Assembly: GCA_002299915.1 (NCBI GenBank)
Contig: DBOG01000059.1
Location: forward strand, 17,009-22,027
Direction of reading: 5' to 3'
Length of the DNA stretch: 5,019 nt
From: Proteobacteria bacterium UBA652
Lineage (GTDB): Bacteria; Pseudomonadota; Gammaproteobacteria; Nitrosococcales; Methylophagaceae
A program made the translations under genes and the position numbers. The notes beneath the pieces were generated by a model that was not told the origin of the DNA, did not search any database, and saw only the letters and a program-made list of their open reading frames with translations. Of this stretch, positions 1 to 5,019 are shown piece after piece (within the stretch, counting starts at the first letter, position 1; each line of letters starts with the position of its first letter).

Positions 1-25
1 AAAACCGGCAATTGCCGGTTTTTTT
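1..25. terminator. Palindromic intrinsic terminator after proB, probably bidirectional
   Basis: Positions 1-11 and 12-22 form a perfect palindrome; the likely hairpin is a 9-bp stem with AATT as loop. On the plus strand it is followed by seven T (19-25). On the minus strand four T are visible before the window ends. It starts 19 nt beyond the proB stop, so it most likely ends the obgE-proB transcript; the plus-strand T-tract means it could also serve a convergent gene to the left of the window. Confidence 0.85.
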
Positions 26-43
26 ATATCTGCTATTTATATC

Positions 44-871
44 TCAATTTAAGCTATCACCTGGCTGAGGCCCCGCCCAAAGTAACGTCCCCACTTGCTC
101 ACCTGCAAACAATATGCGGATATTATCCGCTTGCTTACCTGACATAATAATCGTATCGACACCTGACACCGAAGCGCGACGAGCAGCCAACAACTTAGTT
201 GCCATCCCACCTCGACCTAGCTTTCCTGAACCCTTACTGGCCATGGCATCCAACGCAGGATCATCAGCAGGCGCCCCCGCAATTAACCTTGCCTTAGTAT
301 TCTCACGCGGGTCTGAATCAAATAAACCATCTTGATCGGTGAGAATAACCAATAAATCCGCATCGACTAACCCTGCTGTCATCGCAGCCAAGGTATCATT
401 ATCACCAAACCGAATTTCTTCTGTCGCAATCGTATCATTTTCATTCACAACCGGCACTACACCCATCTTGATCAGATTCATCATCACCGTCTGCGCATTA
501 GCATAACGTTCCGTATCTGTGAGATCAGCATGCGTGAGTAGAATCTGTGCGGTGTGAATTCCATGTGCTTTAAATGCCGCTGCATAAGCCTGAATTAAAT
601 CCATTTGGCCGACACTGGCGGCAGCTTGTAATTGATATAATTCCTGTGGTCGTTCTATCCAACCCAATTCCTGCATCCCCGCGGCAACCGAACCTGACGT
701 CACTAACACCACTTCTTTGCCTTGCGATTTTAGCCACGCAATTTCATCACTTAACCAGCGCACTCGCTCACGATCTAGCCCTTCACCGTCTTTCGTTAGC
801 AAAGCACTGCCTATCTTAATTACCCAGCGTTTCTTGTCGGTTAAATGTTGGTGTGTTGTATTCTCCGCCAT
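44..871 (-). CDS. proB: Glutamate 5-kinase, short form lacking the PUA domain
   Basis: Phosphorylates L-glutamate with ATP to gamma-glutamyl phosphate, the first step of proline synthesis, in the cytoplasm. The 275-residue protein is one amino-acid-kinase domain: VIKIGS with the ATP-site lysine K19, GSVAAG (60-65), the glutamate-binding NEND (143-146), RFGDND (154-159) and GGMATK (221-226). The protein stops at 275, soon after the kinase domain. The E. coli enzyme has 367 residues, the extra part being a C-terminal PUA domain; only 18 non-coding bases lie between this stop and the terminator, so no PUA remnant exists. The chosen start is ATG at 871, 4 nt after the obgE stop, with an AGGA overlapping that stop; an upstream in-frame TTG at 904 would add 11 residues that overlap obgE. 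The close spacing suggests translational coupling with obgE. Function is confident. The short form is known in some other bacteria but seems unusual for this group. Confidence 0.95.
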   Translation of the reverse strand: MAENTTHQHLTDKKRWVIKIGSALLTKDGEGLDRERVRWLSDEIAWLKSQGKEVVLVTSGSVAAGMQELGWIERPQELYQLQAAASVGQMDLIQAYAAAFKAHGIHTAQILLTHADLTDTERYANAQTVMMNLIKMGVVPVVNENDTIATEEIRFGDNDTLAAMTAGLVDADLLVILTDQDGLFDSDPRENTKARLIAGAPADDPALDAMASKGSGKLGRGGMATKLLAARRASVSGVDTIIMSGKQADNIRILFAGEQVGTLLWAGPQPGDSLN

Positions 872-875
872 ATTC

Positions 876-1937
876 CTAATCTTCTGCTTGTGCCTGTTCT
901 GCAATTAATGCTGCCGCTTCGGCTTCTTTGGCATCATCTAAATAGTCCATAATATCATCACACAGCGTATCACAGCCTTCACCCGTGATCCCGCTCGCAT
1001 AATAAACTTTACCCTGCCACTCTAATCCATCTATCACTTCTTGACATAATTCATCTCGAATATCTTCTGGCACCAAATCTAATTTATTCAGCACCAACCA
1101 TTGATCTTGTTTACCTAACGCTTCGCTATATTGCTCTAATTCTTTATTAATAATTCGTACACTTTCAATCGGATCCTGTTTTACATCCGCGGGTGCCATA
1201 TCGACCATATGCAGTAATAATTTCGTCCGGGTTAAATGGCGTAAAAACTGAATACCTAATCCAGCACCATCCGCTGCGCCCTCTACCAAGCCTGGAATAT
1301 CTGCAATCACAAAGCTACGTACATCTTTCAGCGTCACCACGCCCAAATTCGGATGCAATGTGGTAAAAGGATAATTCGCCACTTTGGGTTGCGCTGCTGA
1401 GACTTGTCGAATAAAGGTCGATTTACCTGCATTGGGTAAGCCTAATAGACCGATATCTGCCAACACCTTCATTTCCATCCGTAAGGTACGGCTTTCGCCA
1501 GGCGTGCCATCCGATGTTTTGCGTGGTGCGCGGTTCACGCTTGATTTATAGCGGGTATTGCCCAAACCATGCCAGCCACCTTTCGCCACCAGCAAGGTAT
1601 TGCCCTTCACCAATAAATCACCAATCAATTCATCGGTATCATCATCCCACACTTCCGTGCCTTGTGGCACAGGGATATACAAATCTTCGCCCTTCGCACC
1701 ACTACATAAGCGCCCTTGACCATGCTCGCCTTTCTCCGCATGAAAATTACGCTTATAACGAAAATCAATCAGTGTGTTAACGGCATCATCCACTTGCAGA
1801 TAGACATCGCCACCATCACCGCCATCGCCACCATCGGGGCCACCAAACGGGATGTTTTTTTCACGCCGAAAGCTTAGGCAGCCATTGCCACCACTACCTG
1901 CATGTACTTGAATTTTTACTTCATCAACAAATTTCAT
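876..1937 (-). CDS. obgE: Obg-family GTPase (ObgE/CgtA), 50S assembly factor
   Basis: Essential GTPase that binds the large ribosomal subunit and acts in its late assembly and in stress and growth control. The 353-residue protein starts with a glycine-rich Obg fold (about 1-158), including a run of GGDGG repeats (37-43) and the family signature around GGWHGLGNTRYKSS (120-133). The G domain follows: P-loop GLPNAGKST (166-174), switch I region YPFTTLHPNLG (189-199), DIPG (213-216), NKLD (284-287) and a G5-like ASG (314-316). The tail (334-353) is short, alanine-rich and acidic, making the protein shorter than E. coli ObgE (390). The ATG start at 1937 has an AGGT Shine-Dalgarno about 6 nt upstream and the full N-terminal MKFVDEVKI of the family. 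It follows rpmA but is separated from it by a terminator, and leads directly into proB. Confidence 0.97.
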   Translation of the reverse strand: MKFVDEVKIQVHAGSGGNGCLSFRREKNIPFGGPDGGDGGDGGDVYLQVDDAVNTLIDFRYKRNFHAEKGEHGQGRLCSGAKGEDLYIPVPQGTEVWDDDTDELIGDLLVKGNTLLVAKGGWHGLGNTRYKSSVNRAPRKTSDGTPGESRTLRMEMKVLADIGLLGLPNAGKSTFIRQVSAAQPKVANYPFTTLHPNLGVVTLKDVRSFVIADIPGLVEGAADGAGLGIQFLRHLTRTKLLLHMVDMAPADVKQDPIESVRIINKELEQYSEALGKQDQWLVLNKLDLVPEDIRDELCQEVIDGLEWQGKVYYASGITGEGCDTLCDDIMDYLDDAKEAEAAALIAEQAQAED

Positions 1938-1964
1938 TATTACCTAATAACTCTTAATGAGATA

Positions 1965-1990
1965 TTTATACGATAAGTATTTTTCGTCAG
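1965..1990 (-). promoter_or_regulatory. Weak candidate promoter for obgE-proB
   Basis: Because a strong terminator closes rpmA, obgE-proB should need its own promoter. TATAAA (1965-1970, 5 of 6 to the -10 consensus) lies about 28 nt before the obgE ATG. The only -35-like hexamer nearby is CTGACG (1985-1990), with a 14-nt spacer, which is too short for a good sigma-70 promoter. The -10 is plausible; the -35 is not convincing. Confidence 0.35.
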
Positions 1991-2004
1991 GATAAGGCGA
2001 AAAA
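1980..2004. repeat. Inverted repeat in the rpmA-obgE gap
   Basis: TTTTTCG (1980-1986) pairs with CGAAAAA (1998-2004), giving a 7-bp stem with an 11-nt loop. No T-tract follows on either strand, so it is not a terminator. It overlaps the -35 side of the candidate obgE promoter and could be an operator or an RNA structure, or chance in an AT-rich spacer. Confidence 0.3.
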
Positions 2005-2035
2005 GACGACTGGTATAAGAGCCTCACCATAGAAA

Positions 2036-2063
2036 CAAAAAAGCCCCGCTAATGCAGGGCTTT
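2036..2063 (-). terminator. Intrinsic terminator after rpmA
   Basis: Read on the minus strand, AAAGCCCTGC and GCGGGGCTTT form a 10-bp stem (one G-T pair) around the loop ATTA (2040-2063), followed by a run of T complementary to 2037-2042. It lies about 40 nt after the rpmA stop. This is a textbook Rho-independent terminator and separates rpmA from obgE-proB, unless it acts as a partial attenuator. T-richness on the plus side is poor, so it is directional. Confidence 0.9.
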
Positions 2064-2101
2064 CATTATACCCATTTACTGGGTTAATTTAGCAACCGAA
2101 T

Positions 2102-2359
2102 TTAGGCAGCGACAACGCTCACAAACTGACGGTTTTTAGGGCCTTTAACTTCAAATTTAACTTTTCCATCTGAAGTTGCAAACAAAGTATGGTCACGACC
2201 TACTTGAACATTAAGACCTGCATGAACACGCGTACCACGTTGACGTATTAGTATATTACCCGCTAATACCGCTTCACCACCATATCGTTTTACGCCAAGT
2301 CGTTTCGACTCCGAATCGCGCCCGTTCCGCGTACTACCACCTGCTTTCTTATGTGCCAT
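2102..2359 (-). CDS. rpmA: 50S ribosomal protein L27
   Basis: Bacterial L27, whose flexible N-terminus reaches toward the peptidyl-transferase centre of the large subunit. The 85-residue product has the usual length and starts with the invariant MAHKKAGGSTRNGRDS; it also contains KRLGVKRYGG, IRQRGT, GRDHTLFA and KVKFEVKGPKNR, all diagnostic. The ATG at 2359 is chosen over an upstream in-frame start at 2377 because it gives exactly the family N-terminus and has GGGGTAAGAGA just before it. The product keeps no N-terminal cleavage extension of the type seen in Firmicutes. Unusually, rplU (L21), its near-universal upstream partner, is missing here: 212 nt separate the start from the end of a TonB-dependent receptor gene. 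A good promoter lies in that gap and a strong terminator follows, so rpmA looks like a single-gene unit. Confidence 0.98.
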   Translation of the reverse strand: MAHKKAGGSTRNGRDSESKRLGVKRYGGEAVLAGNILIRQRGTRVHAGLNVQVGRDHTLFATSDGKVKFEVKGPKNRQFVSVVAA

Positions 2360-2429
2360 TTCTCTTACCCCAATCAATACCTACGCTACTTCAATGCGGC
2401 TTATAGGTTAAAACTATTCGTTTGTATGT

Positions 2430-2450
2430 GGCCTACTCAATAACCAGGCC
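2430..2450 (-). other. Small hairpin in the rpmA leader
   Basis: On the minus strand GGCCT (2446-2450) pairs with AGGCC (2430-2434), extendable by one G-U pair, with a loop of about 10 nt. It lies in the roughly 100-nt untranslated leader predicted from the promoter at 2468-2496. A leader of this length could carry control of L27 synthesis, but the stem is short and may be chance. Confidence 0.3.
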
Positions 2451-2467
2451 CCATAACAAGACAGAGC

Positions 2468-2496
2468 ATTCTAATGCTTTTATGCCGTTAGATCAA
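2468..2496 (-). promoter_or_regulatory. Sigma-70 promoter for rpmA
   Basis: TTGATC (2491-2496, 4 of 6 to the -35 consensus), a 17-nt spacer and TAGAAT (2468-2473, 5 of 6 to the -10). An A/T-only stretch (ATTTAAATTTAA, 2499-2510) directly upstream could act as an UP element, as is common for ribosomal promoters. The start site would be near 2461, giving an untranslated leader of about 100 nt before the rpmA ATG. Confidence 0.7.
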
Positions 2497-2528
2497 GCTT
2501 AAATTTAAATGGCAGTAGGCAACAAATA

Positions 2529-2549
2529 AATAATATTGCGTACTGTCAA
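2529..2549. repeat. Direct repeat copy A, downstream of the receptor gene
   Basis: On the plus strand this 21-mer is AATAATATTGC, a 3-nt centre (GTA), then CTGTCAA. The 20-mer at 4740-4759 has the same 11 and 7 bases around a 2-nt centre (TG). The two copies are in the same orientation and flank the receptor gene with its promoter-proximal region. Copy A keeps TTGACA on the minus strand but has no good -10 at the right distance, so it looks like a dead copy of the promoter half. Confidence 0.6.
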
Positions 2550-2571
2550 AACTACTTAATTATGAAAACTT

Positions 2572-4689
2572 CTAAAAATTTAAGCTTTTAGCCAGAGTCA
2601 ACCTCACAGCACGGCCTTTGCCATCATCTCCAGAAAGATTGTGACGATAGTCCTTATCAAATAGATTATTGACGGAAGCGCGGAGTTCAAATCCTGCAAA
2701 TGCCCTTTGCTCTGGTTGCCAGCTCATATAAATACCATTAATACCATAACCTGAATAATCACGCCCTCTGCTTGAACCCGTATCAATGGCTTTAACTAGC
2801 ATTGTTGTCCAACCGAATTCTAGGTTTTTTTCTGGCATTCTGCCGCCTAGCGTAAGATAAATATTATCCGAAGGTATTGATGTGAGCGTCTCACCTGTCG
2901 TTTTATCTTCTCCTCGGAGATGACTATAGGCAACGCGGGCAAAATGCCGTTCTGCATAATATGCAGCCTCGACTTCGGCCCCTTTTATAAATGCTTTATT
3001 CACATTTATATAGTAAGACACGGGCAGTGCATTAGCCCTATCAATATTACTGCCAATAAGATCTTTTAGATCATTATAAAAGAGTGTTGTTTTCAGACGG
3101 AAAACATTATCAGAGGCAAATAGATTATCTTTTTTAATTGCAAAGCCAAGCTCATAATTATTAGATGTTTCATTAGACAGATCGAGACTGGCATTGCGAC
3201 CACCGGGGTATGAGTTTCTTCCTGGGCCGGAGCTAGAAAACATTTCATCTAGTGTTGGTGTTCGTTCCGTATGAGCATAGGATCCAAATACAGAAAAAAC
3301 ATCATTAACTTGGTACAAAGCAGCTAGTTTAGGTGAGAATAAGGTCTCATTAGTGTCTGACGCACTGGCAATAGAAGAGTCTGGTTCTAATTTAACAAAA
3401 TCAACACGAACACCAGGAATAAGCGTCAGCACATCATTAACAATAAATTCATTTTGAGCATAAACGCCCACTTTTTTATCGACACCTTCAGGATGGAAAC
3501 CTAGCGAAGGGCTAGTGAACATACCTGCAGGTTCAACCACTGCAGTTCGGGTTTGATGGCTAGCTTGCACACCAACCGTCAGGAAGTTATCAAAATTATC
3601 TCCTACCATTTCAAACGTATTTTCCAATTTACCACTGATTGTTTTATAACCGTATTCACTATCAAGAAAAATCGAAAAAGGGAACGGCGCTTTGGAATCA
3701 TCCTGAATAACTTTAGTCTTAGAATACGAAAGATTGAATGCCATATCTAACCATGGGTTATTACTTGCTGGATTCTCATACGAGAACACAAGATTATCAT
3801 CGGTGGTTTTCCGATCAATCGTACCAAAAGATTCTAGACTTCCTGTTTGTGAATAATCAGTATCATTCAGATCGCTTTCCCAGCGTTGAAACGAAAGACG
3901 TATAGACTGTTCCTTATCCACACCAAACCAATGTGTTCCTTTGATTAAGCCAGACCAAGAATCAAAATTTGAGCCTTGTATTTCATCCCCATCACCATCT
4001 TCGTAATCATCTGATTCGCGATAATTACCGGTTATTAACAAATCGGTATTTTGATCAAATTTGGTAGCCAATATTAAGGAGCCCAAATAATTGGCATTAT
4101 TTGAATCATAAGCCCCTTTCAGACGAACCATACCCTTCTCATCTTCTGCTATAAAATCAGAAGCATCTTTTGTTGTAAGGTTAATCACACCACCATATGC
4201 ACCTGAACCATAAAGAGTCGATGATGCTGGACCTCGCAAAATTTCAATTTGTTTATATAATTCGGGATCGGTAAACAACGAACCCATACGATATTGCTCG
4301 TAAAACTTGGTTGCACCGTCAACTGTAACAATGATCTTAGACTCGTCAGCAGAGGCAAAGCCACCCACTCCGCGAATATTAAAAGATTGCCCCGCAATAC
4401 GGTCACTCCCTATTGCTGTTATGCCTGGAACTTGGTCAAACACCTCGCCAATTGTTGTTGCTTGGGCTTGATCCAATTCAGCTTGATCCAATACTGTAAC
4501 GGCTTGAGGCGTATCAACAGCAACTTTCTCCCGTCCAGCCGAAACAACCACACGTTCTAGATGCACTGTTCGATCAATGCCAGGAGATATTTTTTCTCCT
4601 TGCGCATGTGCCTCTACAATTACCAGAGGTAATGTTATTAATACTGCCTTTAATATAAAGTCCAGCTTGCTGTGGTTATATGTACTCAC
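2572..4689 (-). CDS. TonB-dependent outer-membrane receptor, heme/hemoglobin-receptor-like
   Basis: Predicted outer-membrane active transporter driven by TonB-ExbB-ExbD. From the GTG start it has 705 residues: signal peptide with hydrophobic 15-25 and cleavage after AHA (about 29), TonB box-like LERVVVSAGR (44-53), plug to about 180 with QSFNIRGVGG and the family block RGPASSTLYGSGAYGG (152-167), then a beta-barrel ending in VNNLFDKDY and a terminal F. The plug block and barrel layout resemble heme/hemoglobin receptors. However, the FRAP box reads HTERTP (473-478), the NPNL region reads RNASLDL (498-504), the plug has no histidine, and none lies between 474 and 581. Substrate is therefore unknown. 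No ATG is available: TTG at 4692 and GTG at 4689 are adjacent, and the AAAGGA at 4698-4703 is 8 nt from the GTG, the better spacing. Promoter and Fur box indicate iron repression. No terminator is evident after it. Confidence 0.93.
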   Translation of the reverse strand: MSTYNHSKLDFILKAVLITLPLVIVEAHAQGEKISPGIDRTVHLERVVVSAGREKVAVDTPQAVTVLDQAELDQAQATTIGEVFDQVPGITAIGSDRIAGQSFNIRGVGGFASADESKIIVTVDGATKFYEQYRMGSLFTDPELYKQIEILRGPASSTLYGSGAYGGVINLTTKDASDFIAEDEKGMVRLKGAYDSNNANYLGSLILATKFDQNTDLLITGNYRESDDYEDGDGDEIQGSNFDSWSGLIKGTHWFGVDKEQSIRLSFQRWESDLNDTDYSQTGSLESFGTIDRKTTDDNLVFSYENPASNNPWLDMAFNLSYSKTKVIQDDSKAPFPFSIFLDSEYGYKTISGKLENTFEMVGDNFDNFLTVGVQASHQTRTAVVEPAGMFTSPSLGFHPEGVDKKVGVYAQNEFIVNDVLTLIPGVRVDFVKLEPDSSIASASDTNETLFSPKLAALYQVNDVFSVFGSYAHTERTPTLDEMFSSSGPGRNSYPGGRNASLDLSNETSNNYELGFAIKKDNLFASDNVFRLKTTLFYNDLKDLIGSNIDRANALPVSYYINVNKAFIKGAEVEAAYYAERHFARVAYSHLRGEDKTTGETLTSIPSDNIYLTLGGRMPEKNLEFGWTTMLVKAIDTGSSRGRDYSGYGINGIYMSWQPEQRAFAGFELRASVNNLFDKDYRHNLSGDDGKGRAVRLTLAKSLNF

Positions 4690-4697
4690 CAATAATA

Positions 4698-4703
4698 TCC
4701 TTT
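4698..4703 (-). promoter_or_regulatory. Ribosome binding site deciding the receptor start
   Basis: AAAGGA on the minus strand lies 5 nt before the TTG and 8 nt before the GTG of the adjacent candidate starts. The 8-nt spacing favours GTG, but the two differ by one residue only. An in-frame stop just upstream excludes any longer start. Confidence 0.7.
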
Positions 4704-4707
4704 AATT

Positions 4708-4726
4708 GTTAATGATAATCATTAAT
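4708..4726. promoter_or_regulatory. Fur box over the receptor start site
   Basis: The plus-strand 19-mer matches 16 of 19 positions of the classical Fur consensus (GATAATGATAATCATTATC), with an uninterrupted 14-base core AATGATAATCATTA. It covers the predicted transcription start (near 4724), directly after the -10. Iron-loaded Fur bound here would block RNA polymerase, so the receptor should be induced by iron limitation. Confidence 0.88.
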
Positions 4727-4730
4727 ATCT

Positions 4731-4759
4731 ATGATATGGAATAATATTGCTGCTGTCAA
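4731..4759 (-). promoter_or_regulatory. Strong sigma-70 promoter of the receptor gene
   Basis: TTGACA (4754-4759, perfect -35), a 17-nt spacer and TATCAT (4731-4736, 5 of 6 to the -10). The start site falls about 7 nt downstream, inside the Fur box, leaving a leader of roughly 35 nt. The -35 and most of the spacer lie within direct repeat copy B. Confidence 0.87.
4740..4759. repeat. Direct repeat copy B, carrying the receptor -35 box
   Basis: Plus-strand AATAATATTGC, centre TG, then CTGTCAA. It matches copy A (2529-2549) at 18 bases with a one-base length difference in the centre, in the same orientation and about 2.2 kb away. The match stops at both ends (G against A on the left, T against A on the right). 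Confidence 0.6.
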
Positions 4760-4808
4760 TTCTGTTGTTAGGCAAAAATTATTTGTCCTACTAATTACCT
4801 GAGTTTTG

Positions 4809-4827
4809 GATAAGGATAATCACAAAC
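4809..4827. promoter_or_regulatory. Second, weaker Fur-like site
   Basis: The plus-strand 19-mer starting GATAAGGATAATCA matches 15 of 19 positions of the Fur consensus, the second GATAAT unit being perfect and the right arm poor. It lies about 85-100 nt upstream of the receptor start site. It could be an accessory Fur site for the receptor or serve a plus-strand transcript, or be a chance match in AT-rich DNA. Confidence 0.35.
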
Positions 4828-5002
4828 AGTTTGCTCTATAGTATTTTGCAAGTAAATATAGGGCTAAGGGATGAATCTAACTATTTGTATTTTATGTCCC
4901 CCCAGCATCTTTATCTTAGAGAGTATCAAGGCGGATTTGCGCAACAATACCGAGCTATTGGAAGCGGATTTTCGATTTTTTGTTCCAGACAAAACCTAAG
5001 TA

Positions 5003-5018
5003 CCTACATCCATGTAGG
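5003..5018. repeat. Perfect inverted repeat at the right edge
   Basis: CCTACAT (5003-5009), a CC spacer and ATGTAGG (5012-5018) form a 7-bp perfect stem with a 2-nt loop, 3 nt after the stop of the small plus-strand ORF. No T-tract is visible before the window ends, so a terminator role cannot be decided. It may be the tip of a dispersed palindromic repeat element that continues beyond the window. Confidence 0.6.
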
Positions 5019-5019
5019 C

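Larger units (their letters stand above)
4760..5019. other. Intergenic region upstream of the receptor, with a doubtful small ORF
   Basis: No recognised gene lies here, and rplU is not present on either strand. The plus strand has a 42-codon ORF from ATG 4871 to TAA 4999 (starts MNLTICILCPPS, ends FVPDKT). Its AAGG is only one base from the ATG, no convincing promoter precedes it, and its product matches no family I recognise, so I do not call it a gene. The stretch from about 4920 to the inverted repeat at the edge resembles non-coding repeat elements I associate with marine gammaproteobacteria, from memory only. Confidence 0.4.

Noticed and set aside
872..904. TTG start at 904 giving an 11-residue longer ProB
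   Set aside because: The added residues are not part of the family, overlap obgE, and ATG 871 has a Shine-Dalgarno and tight coupling to the obgE stop.
2070..2084. 5-bp inverted repeat ACCCA/TGGGT after the rpmA stop
   Set aside because: Too short, with no T-tract; the real terminator is adjacent.
2360..2377. Upstream start giving a 91-residue L27
   Set aside because: The family N-terminus is MAHKKAGG, which begins at 2359; the six extra codons cover the ribosome binding site.
2378..2410. Short run ending RIEVA before a stop just upstream of rpmA, vaguely like the L21 C-terminus
   Set aside because: In-frame stops lie directly upstream and no other part of L21 can be read in any frame, so it is not a supportable rplU remnant.
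2521..2549. TTGACA at 2544-2549 as an active promoter toward rpmA
   Set aside because: No acceptable -10 lies 16-18 nt away (TTTGTT or similar), whereas 2468-2496 has a good pair. It is better explained as part of the direct repeat.
3553..3750. Plus-strand ORF of 65 codons within the receptor gene, and similar ORFs inside proB, obgE and the receptor
   Set aside because: They are shadows of well-supported minus-strand genes, with no family features or ribosome sites of their own.

Overview
The window looks like chromosomal DNA from a moderately AT-rich gammaproteobacterium; the order is not resolved from this sequence alone. The evidence is the conserved rpmA - obgE - proB order, close matches to gammaproteobacterial L27 and Obg, and a near-consensus Fur box in front of an outer-membrane receptor gene. 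All four confident genes lie on the minus strand, so transcription runs right to left.

Layout from right to left (direction of transcription). Positions 4690-5019 are intergenic: a strong sigma-70 promoter with a Fur box on its start site, a second weaker Fur-like site, a doubtful 42-codon plus-strand ORF, and a perfect inverted repeat at the right edge. Next comes a TonB-dependent outer-membrane receptor (2572-4689), related to the heme/hemoglobin receptor group but without its signature FRAP and histidine features. After a short gap containing a sigma-70 promoter comes rpmA (ribosomal protein L27), closed by a strong intrinsic terminator. Then come obgE (Obg-family ribosome-assembly GTPase) and, 4 nt after it, proB (glutamate 5-kinase, proline synthesis). 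A palindromic terminator lies at the left edge.

How the genes work together: L27 and ObgE both belong to the large ribosomal subunit and its assembly; ProB is a metabolic passenger of this conserved cluster. The receptor is an iron-responsive gene that appears to sit in what is normally a ribosomal-protein operon. The usual partner rplU (L21) is not found directly upstream of rpmA, nor anywhere else in the window. Imperfect 20-21 nt direct repeats flank the receptor gene, and one copy carries the -35 box of its promoter.

Most notable points: rpmA without rplU, a ProB without the C-terminal PUA domain, a receptor with degenerate family motifs and no candidate heme-ligand histidines in the expected places, and the direct repeats. 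I saw no clear wholly new system, RNA gene, CRISPR array or transposase.
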